A stretch of 44,250 nucleotides of DNA from Clostridiaceae bacterium (GTDB lineage: Bacteria > Bacillota > Clostridia > Saccharofermentanales > Saccharofermentanaceae). Both the position numbers and the translations under genes were made by a program. How positions within the stretch are numbered: the first letter of the stretch is position 1; each line of letters opens with the position of its first letter. The notes beneath the pieces are model-generated. The model was not told where the DNA came from, did no database searches, and saw nothing but the letters and a program-made list of their open reading frames with translations. Location: NCBI GenBank assembly GCA_012523365.1, contig JAAYIQ010000073.1:1-44250 (forward strand), given 5' to 3'. This document shows positions 17,924-24,872 of this stretch, piece after piece.

Positions 17924-18284
17924 ATTCGTAACCTCCGTATGAGCATTGCCGGATCACTTCCGGTATGAACAGAATAACTTGACTTCATTTTGAATACAAG
18001 GACACGTTAACGTGCTTTTCTTCGCGTTTTATGCCTTTTCTCGGAAGAGAATCGTAATTCGCTCATTAAACTTTTCGAAAAGCGACACCGGCCCCGAAAC
18101 ACAGAAGTCAGACGTTGAATGAAATCAGGATTAATTTCTCTTGACAGTTTCGTGCGTCGGATTCTCCCTTTCGTGTTATAATAACTGTAATCACAAAGTC
18201 GGTTTGAGAGTCTTTTTTACGTTTATGTGCCGAGAAAACACATGGTAAAATGGTTTTCCGACCGGCAAATAAAGGAGAAAAAAC
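17924..18284. promoter_or_regulatory. Divergent control region between leuC and rplY
   Basis: This 361-nt stretch has no convincing gene. Toward leuC (minus) there is TTGTAT-17 nt-TATTCT at 17971-17999, with a small CCGG hairpin in the leader. Two perfect 12-bp palindromes lie upstream: CACGTTAACGTG (18003-18014), only 3 nt from the -35, and CTTTTCGAAAAG (18071-18082). I found no T-box consensus and no leucine-rich leader peptide. Toward rplY (plus) there is TGTTATAAT at 18174-18182. Confidence 0.55.
18174..18182 (+). promoter_or_regulatory. Extended -10 promoter of rplY
   Basis: TGTTATAAT is a full extended -10. A consensus TTGACA lies at 18141 but is 30 nt from the -10, too far to pair with it. 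The implied leader is about 95 nt. Confidence 0.5.
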
Positions 18285-18917
18285 ATGAAACAAACCGTAC
18301 TAAAGGCCGATCTAAGAACGGACAGTCCGAAGAAGACCCGCGCTTCCGGATTTATTCCGGGAGTATTGCACGGACCCGGAACGCAATCCAGATCGGTTCA
18401 ATTTGAAAGATCCTCGTTTATTCGAATTTTGGCCAAGCACGGCAGTAACGCCAAGGTCTGGGTCGAACTTGGAAAAGAGAAGAACTTCGGAATTTTCAAG
18501 GAGATCCAACGCGATCCTTTGGATAAAAGCATTATTCACGCCACCATCCATCTCGTTTCTCAGGACCAGGAGCTCAAGATGCTTGTTCCGCTCGTTTATA
18601 CCGGACGGGAAGATCTTGAGAACAGAATCCTGATGATTCAGACCATTAAGGAGCATGTCGAGATGTCCGGAAAAGCCGCTTCCATCCCGGAATCGATCGT
18701 AGTGGACATCTCCGCAAAAGAACTCGGAGACAGTGTGACCGTTGCCGACATGCAGCTTCCAAAGGGTGTCCGCATCCTTGAAGCCGATGATGAGATCTTC
18801 GCGATCATCAAGGATCAGCGTTCTTTCGGATCCAAGGAAGAGTCGGAAACTTCCGACGAACAAACCGAATCTGCAGAGGAGTCTGTCGAGCCGGCAGTCA
18901 CCCCCGCGGAATCATAA
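18285..18917 (+). CDS. rplY: 50S ribosomal protein L25 / general stress protein Ctc
   Basis: The 210-residue protein binds 5S rRNA in the large subunit. The N-terminal L25 domain (about 1-92) starts LKADLRT and has the RASGFIPGVLHG segment and EIQRDPLDKSIIHATIHLV. The C-terminal TL5/Ctc beta domain follows (about 100-185) with VPLVYTGRED and VADMQLPKGVRIL. It ends in a disordered Glu/Ser-rich tail of about 25 residues. AAAGGAG lies 8 nt before the ATG. In Bacillus this protein is stress-induced, but no sigma-B type promoter is evident here. It is transcribed alone. Confidence 0.95.
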   Translation: MKQTVLKADLRTDSPKKTRASGFIPGVLHGPGTQSRSVQFERSSFIRILAKHGSNAKVWVELGKEKNFGIFKEIQRDPLDKSIIHATIHLVSQDQELKMLVPLVYTGREDLENRILMIQTIKEHVEMSGKAASIPESIVVDISAKELGDSVTVADMQLPKGVRILEADDEIFAIIKDQRSFGSKEESETSDEQTESAEESVEPAVTPAES

Positions 18918-18953
18918 TCTTATCCTTATTGAATTGTCCTCCTTTCGGAATCT

Positions 18954-18990
18954 CGACACCCCTTACCGATCCTGTCGGCAAGGGGTGTCG
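18954..18990. terminator. Strong hairpin between rplY and the SDR gene, lacking a U-tract
   Basis: An 11-bp perfect stem (CGACACCCCTT with AAGGGGTGTCG) has an inner CCG/CGG pair. Neither strand has a run of T after it. It lies between convergent genes, where a terminator is expected. Confidence 0.55.
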
Positions 18991-19050
18991 GCACGTTAAA
19001 CCTGATTGAGTCGATGCGTGTGGTATCCTCGTGTTTGAAAGAAGTATCCC

Positions 19051-19806
19051 CTATCCCGCGAAATATTCATTACCTTTCGTAAAGGAGATTCGTTTGATCG
19101 AGTATGTGTGCAGGAATTTTTTCTGCTCCAGATCCCGCATGGCCGATTCGACGATTTCGCACGGCTCCGATCCCCCGAATATGCAGCGCAGACGATTCTT
19201 CCGGGTTTGCCTTCCCCCGATCAGCCCGACGATCGTTCCGCCGGGTCCAGGGCAGATCGCCTGAACCCGAATTTCAGTATCGGTCAGTTGTGTACTCAAC
19301 CCCTCCGTGAACTGCCGGATGAACATTTTGTAAGACGATGCCAACCGGGAACCGGTCGCAAAACGAACGGAGCCTTCCGGAATTACGTTAATGATGATGC
19401 CCTCGTTACGGTTGATCATTCTCCTCAGAACCGACAGCGTCAGAGATACGGATGAATTCATTTCCAATGCCATCAACCTCTTCGCTTCCGCCGTATTCGC
19501 CCAGCCGAGTGCATCCTCGTCTTCGACCGGAGCATTATGGACAAGCGCGTCAATGCTTACGAAATCGATCTGCCGGTAAAGCGCGGACAGGCCCTTACGA
19601 TCGGAAAGGTCTGCCGAAAGCGCGGTCACATTCACCCCGCTGCTTTTCTCGATCCGGTCCGAAAGAGATCGAATTTCTTTCTTGTCCCTTCCCGTTAAGA
19701 TCAACGAATATCCGATTTTCGAAAAATACTCTGCATACGCGGGCCCTAATCCGCATGCGGCCCCGGTGATCAATGCGGTTTTCGATCGATTCTCACTCTG
19801 CTCCAT
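19051..19806 (-). CDS. Short-chain dehydrogenase/reductase-like protein, catalytic residues lost
   Basis: The 251-residue protein has a clear SDR Rossmann fold: TGAACGLGPAYA (14-25) for the dinucleotide, ADLSD (65-69), and CPGP (185-188). The SDR catalytic set is missing. NNAG is HNAP (90-93), the Ser-containing strand reads INVIPEG, and the YxxxK position gives A156-SSY-K160, so the Tyr is replaced and the loop is shortened by about two residues. It is closest in feel to the YqjQ/DltE-like SDRs. The start has AAGGAGGG inside the end of the MarR gene 4 nt upstream, so they form an operon. It may bind a nucleotide without catalysing oxidoreduction. The substrate is unknown. Confidence 0.78.
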   Translation of the reverse strand: MEQSENRSKTALITGAACGLGPAYAEYFSKIGYSLILTGRDKKEIRSLSDRIEKSSGVNVTALSADLSDRKGLSALYRQIDFVSIDALVHNAPVEDEDALGWANTAEAKRLMALEMNSSVSLTLSVLRRMINRNEGIIINVIPEGSVRFATGSRLASSYKMFIRQFTEGLSTQLTDTEIRVQAICPGPGGTIVGLIGGRQTRKNRLRCIFGGSEPCEIVESAMRDLEQKKFLHTYSIKRISFTKGNEYFAG

Positions 19807-19810
19807 TTCC

Positions 19811-20248
19811 TTACCCTCCTTTGGAAATCATGTTTCTGAGAAGATCCAGAAGTGCTTTGCTTTCGCTTTCGGTCAACGGTTCGAATAATCTCGAAAAAAA
19901 GATTTCTTCGAACCGGTCATAGTCCCGGATTGCATTTTCCCCCCCCTCCGTCAACTCTAAAACATAGGATCTGAGGTCGTCCGGATAGATTTTTCTTATG
20001 ATCAATTGTTTGCGTTCGAGTCTTGCGATCAGGCCCGTAACTGTGCTTTTGGGCAAAGACAGGAATTTGGTGATGTCACCGACGACGATTCTTCTGTTAT
20101 TGCCGATCATTCTGAGAATCGAAATCTCGCTGTCCGAGAGCGGCAATGCCGCATCCCTGGGGATGTGCTCGTAAAGTGTGCGGCAACGGTTCATAACCCC
20201 GTTCCAGAGCAGTGACAGCTCTCGCAAATTCTCCCGCTGTTTCCTCAT
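19811..20248 (-). CDS. MarR-family transcriptional regulator
   Basis: This 145-residue winged-helix protein has the MarR layout: an N-terminal helix for dimerisation, LSDSEISILRMIGNNRRIVVGDITKFLSLPKSTVTGLIARLERKQLI (recognition helix about 67-80), the wing IYPDDLRSYVLELTEGG (DxR motif D95-D96-R98), and C-terminal helices. The Shine-Dalgarno sequence is weak. It sits behind a promoter embedded in a 20-bp perfect inverted repeat and is followed by the SDR gene, so it probably represses both itself and the SDR. The signal molecule is unknown. Confidence 0.88.
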   Translation of the reverse strand: MRKQRENLRELSLLWNGVMNRCRTLYEHIPRDAALPLSDSEISILRMIGNNRRIVVGDITKFLSLPKSTVTGLIARLERKQLIIRKIYPDDLRSYVLELTEGGENAIRDYDRFEEIFFSRLFEPLTESESKALLDLLRNMISKGG

Positions 20249-20286
20249 TCGCCCGCATTTCTCGTTCGCACCCGGCAGAACGCGCT

Positions 20287-20334
20287 TAATTAGTACGATA
20301 TTCGTATTGTACGAATATCGTACTAATTAGTCAA
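20287..20334 (-). promoter_or_regulatory. marR promoter inside a perfect inverted repeat (operator)
   Basis: The arms 20287-20306 and 20310-20329 are perfect 20-nt inverted repeats around TTG. Each arm holds its own palindrome TACGA-TAT-TCGTA. On the minus strand TTGACT (20329-20334), a 17-nt spacer and TACAAT (20306-20311) form a near-consensus promoter whose spacer is one repeat arm. Binding of the MarR dimer here would block RNA polymerase. Confidence 0.82.
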
Positions 20335-20343
20335 GTGTTTTTA

Positions 20344-20382
20344 TGGAAAATGCCGAAAACCGGTGTTAACCGATTTTCGGCA
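20344..20382 (-). terminator. Terminator of the decayed antiporter gene
   Basis: A 14-bp stem with one mismatch (20351-20364 with 20369-20382, loop GTTA) is followed on the minus strand by ATTTTCC. It lies about 70 nt past the antiporter remnant stop and seems to be its old terminator. Confidence 0.65.
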
Positions 20383-20448
20383 AGAATCAATTCTCATCAG
20401 CTATTTCGGAAACGATCGGCCGACGCGCGTCGAGCGGGATCAGAACGG

Positions 20449-20715
20449 CTATGTCGCCGCTTCCTCAGATTGACTCTCCGCGTCCGCGGAAGGATAATCC
20501 AGGAGTTTTTTATACGAGCGATCGATGGCAATGGCTCCGACCGGAGCTGTTATCAGGATCGAAAGAACCGCGACGGGGTGTCATTTCAACGGCATTTATT
20601 TATTAGGCGACGGGTGTCCGGCCGCTGTCCTGCGGGTGATCACCCGGATTTGTGCGGTGAAGGAACAGACGATCCGCGAAGGTTTGATTCAGGATGGCGG
20701 TCATGCTATAGTTTA
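20449..20715 (-). pseudogene. 3' remnant of a Na+/H+ (cation:proton) antiporter gene
   Basis: On the minus strand, 20580 to 20449 reads as 43 residues then TAG: HPVAVLSILITAPVGAIAID and then RSYKKLLDYPSADAESQS. The segment VAVLSILITAPxGAIxID followed by a charged tail is the last transmembrane helix and tail of NhaP/CPA1-type antiporters. A TGA lies directly upstream, another stop precedes it, and shifted frames further up (to about 20700) hold weak echoes such as DRLF and TPVA. So the gene is broken by stops and frameshifts and its 5' part is missing, replaced by the divergent ABC-F gene and its promoter. The fragment identity is from memory of the family. Upstream echoes are less certain. 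Confidence 0.6.
20684..20712 (+). promoter_or_regulatory. Promoter of the ABC-F gene
   Basis: TTGATT, a 17-nt spacer and TATAGT, ending 56 nt before the ATG. It overlaps the degraded antiporter sequence on the other strand. Confidence 0.6.
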
Positions 20716-20768
20716 AACGTTGATTTCAGACCGATACAAATCTCTGCGGTTTCCGGAGGTATACACAT

Positions 20769-22703
20769 ATGCGGTATCTTGCCGTATTCGATGTATCCAA
20801 ATCCTATCACGGACACGTTCTTTTTGAGAGCGTTTCTTTCGCGATTCATTCGGGGGACCGGATCGCACTGATCGGAGACAATGGAACCGGCAAAACCACT
20901 CTGATGAAAATGATCGCCGGCTTCGTACAACCGGATTCCGGAAGTGTTCAGGTTTCACGTAATACGATTGTCGGGTATCTTTCTCAGGATCCCAAAGAGC
21001 AAATTGCCGGTGAAAACACATTGAAAAGCGCCGAAATCGCGCAATTGGAGAAGGATCTCGCAGCAATCGAGAAGGAACTTTCACTCTCTTCCGAATCGAA
21101 CTCCGAAGAGCTTCTGGATCGGTACGCGCATCTGACCGCACGTTTTGAAGCGATCGGCGGGTATGATTACGAACACCGAATGAAAGAAGCCCTGGCCGGT
21201 CTGGGACTGCGCGACATTGATTCTGCGCGGGAGCTTTCCAGTTTTTCGGGAGGGGAACGCATGCGTTTCGCTTTGGCACGCCTGATCGTTCAGCGACCCG
21301 ATGTTCTCCTTCTGGATGAACCTACGAACCATCTCGACTCTCAAGCGATGGATTGGCTCTCTGACTTCATTAGAAGTTACGGCGGCGCGGTGCTCCTGAT
21401 CAGCCACGACCGATACTTCATCGATCGCTCCGCAAGTCAGGTTTTCGAGCTTGAGGGCGGAGCCATTCATACTTATCCGGGCAATTATTCTAATTTTTAC
21501 GAGCAGAAACGCCGTCTGACGGAAGATCGCGAGCGAATGCTCGCCGGTCTTGAAAAGGAGCTTGATCGTCAGCGTCAGGTGACCCAAACCATGCTCTCCC
21601 ACCGAAAAATGTCATCCTATCATGCTCGTGAGAAAGTGGTGGAGAAACTCTCCGACCGTCTGGCCGCAGTCAAGAGCCGCCGCGGCGGAACCGGGAAAAT
21701 GAGTTTTTCGCTGATCCCCGAGGTGCGGGCCGGAGATCCGGATCGGATGATTCTAAAGGCCCGCTCCGTATCCATGTCCTTCGACGGTTTGGAACTTTTT
21801 TCCGATATCTCCTTTGAGCTGAAAGCGAATGAGAAGCTTTTCCTCATCGGTCCGAACGGATGCGGCAAGACTACACTTCTCAACATTCTTCTCGGAAAGA
21901 TATCCGATTTTTCCGGCGACATTTTGATTTCCGGCAGTGCCAAGTGCGGATTTATGGGGCAGTTCGTCGCTTTTGATGATGAAGACCGAAGCATAATCGA
22001 CGAGCTTCTGGCCGTAAGCGACCTGTCGGAGAAACAAGCCAGAAGTCTTCTTGCTCGATTTGGGTTCAGGGATATCGACGTTTTTAAAAGAATATCCGTT
22101 CTCTCCGGAGGTGAACGCTCCAGACTCTTCCTTTGTTGCCTTCTGACCGAGAAGCCGGATATTCTGTTTCTCGACGAGCCGACCAATCACCTCGATATCG
22201 ATTCGCGCGAGATACTGGAAGATGCGCTCCGGGATTACAACGGTGCCATCGTCGCCGTCAGCCATGACCGATACTTCATCGACAAGTGCTCGACTCGCGT
22301 CCTGTGCTTTTTCGACCGGTCGGCGACCGTGTTTTCTTCCTACGCGGAATGTCTGAAGAAAGAAATCCCGACACCCGAGCCGAAGCCTCGCAAGGAGGCC
22401 GTTCAAACAAAGCCTTTCGATAAGGGGAAGGGTCCTCCCGTTATCACGACTGCCGACCGGCCGCGTGGAAAGAACAGAATGAAGGAGCGTCGTGAAGAAG
22501 CACTTCGCAAAGAACGTATTCGAACCTTAGAGTCCGAAATCGATTTACTGGAAAAAGAGCAACTCCGGCTCGAATCGTCCTTCTCACACAAGACTGCAGC
22601 CGAAGACTATTTCACATATGCGGAGAACGCTGAACGCATCCGCGACGCATACGACGAATATCTTAAACTGACCGAGGAAATCGAAAAAGCACCGGATTGC
22701 TAG
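20769..22703 (+). CDS. ABC-F family ATPase (YdiF/Uup-like translation factor)
   Basis: This 644-residue soluble protein has two ABC domains and no membrane segments. Walker A motifs are GDNGTGKT (about 36) and GPNGCGKT (about 364). The signatures are FSGGERMRF and LSGGERSRL. The Walker B segments are LLLDEPTNHLD and LFLDEPTNHLD, each followed by SHDRYFID. The linker between domains (about 240-320) is helical and charged, the part that touches P-site tRNA in this family. The C-terminus from about 535 is Lys/Arg/Glu-rich coiled coil, as in YdiF. ABC-F proteins act on stalled ribosomes; some protect against antibiotics, but nothing here marks it as a resistance factor. GGAGG lies 8 nt before the ATG. 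Confidence 0.92.
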   Translation: MRYLAVFDVSKSYHGHVLFESVSFAIHSGDRIALIGDNGTGKTTLMKMIAGFVQPDSGSVQVSRNTIVGYLSQDPKEQIAGENTLKSAEIAQLEKDLAAIEKELSLSSESNSEELLDRYAHLTARFEAIGGYDYEHRMKEALAGLGLRDIDSARELSSFSGGERMRFALARLIVQRPDVLLLDEPTNHLDSQAMDWLSDFIRSYGGAVLLISHDRYFIDRSASQVFELEGGAIHTYPGNYSNFYEQKRRLTEDRERMLAGLEKELDRQRQVTQTMLSHRKMSSYHAREKVVEKLSDRLAAVKSRRGGTGKMSFSLIPEVRAGDPDRMILKARSVSMSFDGLELFSDISFELKANEKLFLIGPNGCGKTTLLNILLGKISDFSGDILISGSAKCGFMGQFVAFDDEDRSIIDELLAVSDLSEKQARSLLARFGFRDIDVFKRISVLSGGERSRLFLCCLLTEKPDILFLDEPTNHLDIDSREILEDALRDYNGAIVAVSHDRYFIDKCSTRVLCFFDRSATVFSSYAECLKKEIPTPEPKPRKEAVQTKPFDKGKGPPVITTADRPRGKNRMKERREEALRKERIRTLESEIDLLEKEQLRLESSFSHKTAAEDYFTYAENAERIRDAYDEYLKLTEEIEKAPDC

Positions 22704-22720
22704 TCCGGTGCTTTCTTCTT
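22686..22720 (+). terminator. Terminator overlapping the ABC-F stop codon
   Basis: AAAGCACCGGA pairs with TCCGGTGCTTT (11 bp), with the loop containing the TAG stop, followed by CTTCTT. Confidence 0.8.
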
Positions 22721-22746
22721 GCAGTGTCAATATTTCCGGCTGTTTC

Positions 22747-23109
22747 TTATTCCAGTTGAATGACCGCTACTTGTGTTTGTTGTGTCTCCGCGACCGGAGC
22801 GGTCGTCGTGATGTTTGACGATCCGTTTTGCGTTGTTTCACCCGTCATAGCGGTCGTGATCGAAGTCGCAGCATTTACACGATCCTTATTCTTGCCTTCG
22901 TTTCCGATAACAATTGCCGCGACCAAAAGAATGACAAAGACTAAAGTCAGAACGACGGAAATAATCAGGAGGCGTTCGATTTCCGCTGAATTGCGACGAC
23001 GCTGTGCCGAACCGGCGCGTGTTGCCGTATCCGGCCTCTTGCCTCGAACCTCGGATTGCTGATCCGCCAAATACGCGAACGGAAAATCATCGACATCCCG
23101 TTTGCCCAT
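22747..23109 (-). CDS. Small single-pass membrane protein of unknown function
   Basis: The 120-residue protein starts at an ATG behind CAGGAGGAAGT; an upstream in-frame start has no binding site. It has a charged N-terminal cytoplasmic part (about 50 residues, rich in Arg), one hydrophobic helix LLIISVVLTLVFVILLVAAIVIG (about 47-69), and a Thr/Ser-rich outer segment. The shape suggests N-in, C-out topology. I recognise no domain. It lies 125 nt downstream of fba on the same strand, with a hairpin between them. Confidence 0.6.
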   Translation of the reverse strand: MGKRDVDDFPFAYLADQQSEVRGKRPDTATRAGSAQRRRNSAEIERLLIISVVLTLVFVILLVAAIVIGNEGKNKDRVNAATSITTAMTGETTQNGSSNITTTAPVAETQQTQVAVIQLE

Positions 23110-23177
23110 ACTTCCTCCTGTTCGTCTCACCTGATACCCCGTAATCCGCGTTCTCGGCTTCGGATTTTCAAAGTTTT

Positions 23178-23209
23178 ACGCAAGGCAGAGTATCACCCCT
23201 GCCTTGCGT
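23178..23209. other. Strong hairpin between fba and the small membrane protein gene
   Basis: ACGCAAGGCAG pairs perfectly with CTGCCTTGCGT (11 bp, loop of 10). No U-tract follows on either strand. Confidence 0.6.
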
Positions 23210-23233
23210 TCTGATTACTGTTAACGAAATTGT

Positions 23234-24169
23234 TTACGCTTTTCCGTTACAACCCAAAACCTCGGTGATCTTACGCGCAACCATCGCCTTAACAGCGGCT
23301 CTGGCCGGCCCGAGATATTGTCTGGGATCGAAATGTGAAGGATTCTCGTTGAAATACTTACGGATCACGGCGGTCATTGCGAGTCGGATGTCCGAGTCGA
23401 TATTGATTTTACATACGGCCATCGATGCTGCTTGACGAAGCATGGATTCCGGGATACCGATCGCATCGGGCATTGCTCCGCCGTTATCGTTGATCATTTT
23501 CACGTACTCGGGGATTACCGATGAAGCGCCGTGAAGAACGATAGGGAAGCCCGGGAGCCTCTTTTCAATTTGCTCAAGAATGTCAAATCTCAGTTGCGGA
23601 TTCTGGCCGGGTTTAAACTTATAAGCACCGTGCGATGTGCCGATGGCAATCGCCAGCGAATCACACCCGGTGCGCTCAACAAAATCCTGAACCTGAGCGG
23701 GATCGGTATACGAAGCGTCTTCCGCGGAAACGTTTACCGCATCCTCAATACCGGCCAGACGACCCAGTTCCGCTTCAACGACAACATTGTTTGCGTGAGC
23801 GTATTCTACGACCTTGCGGGTCAGGATCACATTGTCCTCATAGCTGTGGTGGGAGCCGTCGATCATAACCGACGAGAATCCTCCGTCAATGCAGCTCTTG
23901 CAAAGTTCAAATGTATCCCCGTGATCCAGATGAAGGGCGATCGGGAGGTCCGTCTCCTGGATTGCGGCCTCAACCAGTTTTACCAGGTACGTATGATTCG
24001 CGTACTTTCTCGCTCCGGACGAAACCTGGAGGATCAACGGCGCGTTAAGCTCCTTGCCGGCCTCGGTGATTCCCTGAATGATTTCCATGTTGTTAACATT
24101 GAAAGCACCGATGGCATATCCGCCCTCATAAGCATTCCGAAACATGTCCTTTGTGGTTACCAGTGGCAT
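23234..24169 (-). CDS. fba: Fructose-1,6-bisphosphate aldolase, class II
   Basis: This 311-residue zinc enzyme cleaves fructose 1,6-bisphosphate into two triose phosphates in glycolysis. Motifs are AIGAFNVNNME (19-29), ALHLDHGDTFE (78-88) with D82 as catalytic acid and H83 as zinc ligand, the metal-ligand region VEAELGRLAG, IAIGTSHGAYKF near 175-186, and VLHGASS near 211-217. The size and motifs fit class IIB of Gram-positive bacteria. AAGGAG lies 9 nt before the ATG, and a good promoter precedes it. It may be monocistronic or read into the small membrane protein gene. Confidence 0.96.
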   Translation of the reverse strand: MPLVTTKDMFRNAYEGGYAIGAFNVNNMEIIQGITEAGKELNAPLILQVSSGARKYANHTYLVKLVEAAIQETDLPIALHLDHGDTFELCKSCIDGGFSSVMIDGSHHSYEDNVILTRKVVEYAHANNVVVEAELGRLAGIEDAVNVSAEDASYTDPAQVQDFVERTGCDSLAIAIGTSHGAYKFKPGQNPQLRFDILEQIEKRLPGFPIVLHGASSVIPEYVKMINDNGGAMPDAIGIPESMLRQAASMAVCKINIDSDIRLAMTAVIRKYFNENPSHFDPRQYLGPARAAVKAMVARKITEVLGCNGKA

Positions 24170-24232
24170 AATGTCTCACTCCTTCTACAAGCCTTCCGAT
24201 GTTTGGAAACGGCTGAAATTCACATCTAAACC

Positions 24233-24261
24233 ATTTTACGGGCAAGAGTCCTATTCGTCAA
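24233..24261 (-). promoter_or_regulatory. Promoter of fba
   Basis: On the minus strand TTGACG, a 17-nt spacer and TAAAAT, about 65 nt before the fba start. The match is close to consensus, as expected for a highly expressed glycolytic gene. Confidence 0.7.
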
Positions 24262-24267
24262 TCTTTA

Positions 24268-24276
24268 TGATAAAAT
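24268..24276 (+). promoter_or_regulatory. Extended -10 element before the DUF2752 gene
   Basis: TGATAAAAT is an extended -10. It is about 30 nt upstream of the TTG start and has no clear -35. Confidence 0.4.
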
Positions 24277-24306
24277 GGTTCGCGAAAGAATGTCGGAGGT
24301 AAAGAT

Positions 24307-24747
24307 TTGAGTAATTTTTCTGGCTCGAACGGAAAGGGAGAAAAAGCGGGGAAACGTGTCGTTTATACGCTTCTTTTTCTCTCCCCCCTTTTTATATTTG
24401 CCCTTCTGAACCTTTTGGTCCTTTGGAGGACCGGAGAAGGACTGCCGTGCACCTTCTATCTGTTCACCGGCAAATACTGCCCGAGTTGCGGTGCCGGAAG
24501 AATGTTTTATTCGATTTTGAGTTTTCGGTTTTATCAAGCCTTCCGGTATAATCCTCTGCTCTTTATCTCATTACCCGTTCTTTTTATGATTCTGGCGCGA
24601 TATATAATTTCATACATCCGGGGAAAGCGAACGGTCATGACAAAGCTTGAATTTGCGTTTTTCATTTTTCTGATCATCTCATTTGTCCTGTTCGGTATCC
24701 TGCGTAATTTGGAGCCCTTTTCTTTCCTTGCACCGACCGAGGTATAA
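24307..24747 (+). CDS. DUF2752 membrane protein
   Basis: The 146-residue protein has the DUF2752 signature: KYCPSCGAGRMFYSILSFRF and then YQAFRYNPL, near residues 56-83. The Cys pair (CPSC) is probably at the membrane interface. Three or four hydrophobic segments are visible (about 20-42, 84-102, 113-133). It starts at TTG behind GGAGG with 7 nt spacing. No function is established for the family. Confidence 0.85.
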   Translation: MSNFSGSNGKGEKAGKRVVYTLLFLSPLFIFALLNLLVLWRTGEGLPCTFYLFTGKYCPSCGAGRMFYSILSFRFYQAFRYNPLLFISLPVLFMILARYIISYIRGKRTVMTKLEFAFFIFLIISFVLFGILRNLEPFSFLAPTEV

Positions 24748-24758
24748 GAGAACCCGCA

Positions 24759-24790
24759 CAAAGCCGGCCTCGAGGGCCGGCTTTGTTTTG
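24759..24790 (+). terminator. Terminator after the DUF2752 gene
   Basis: CAAAGCCGGCC pairs with GGCCGGCTTTG around TCGAG (11 bp), followed by TTTTG. Confidence 0.85.
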
Positions 24791-24872
24791 TTGCTATCAG
24801 ATCCGTTGATCGTAATAAGAACCCAAAAATTCTTGCCGTCTTCTGTGTTTGACCGGCATCACGGGTACTCTT

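Noticed and set aside
18141-18182. TTGACA at 18141 paired with TATAAT at 18177 as one promoter of rplY
   Set aside because: The spacing is 30 nt, too long for RNA polymerase; the extended -10 alone is the better reading.
17924-18284. Possible T-box or leucine leader peptide upstream of leuC
   Set aside because: No match to the conserved T-box antiterminator sequence on the minus strand and no short frame with Leu codon runs.
20335-20871. A 178-residue open frame on the plus strand between marR and the ABC-F gene
   Set aside because: It overlaps the start of the ABC-F gene out of frame, has no ribosome binding site, and its Arg/Cys-rich translation resembles antisense of real coding sequence.
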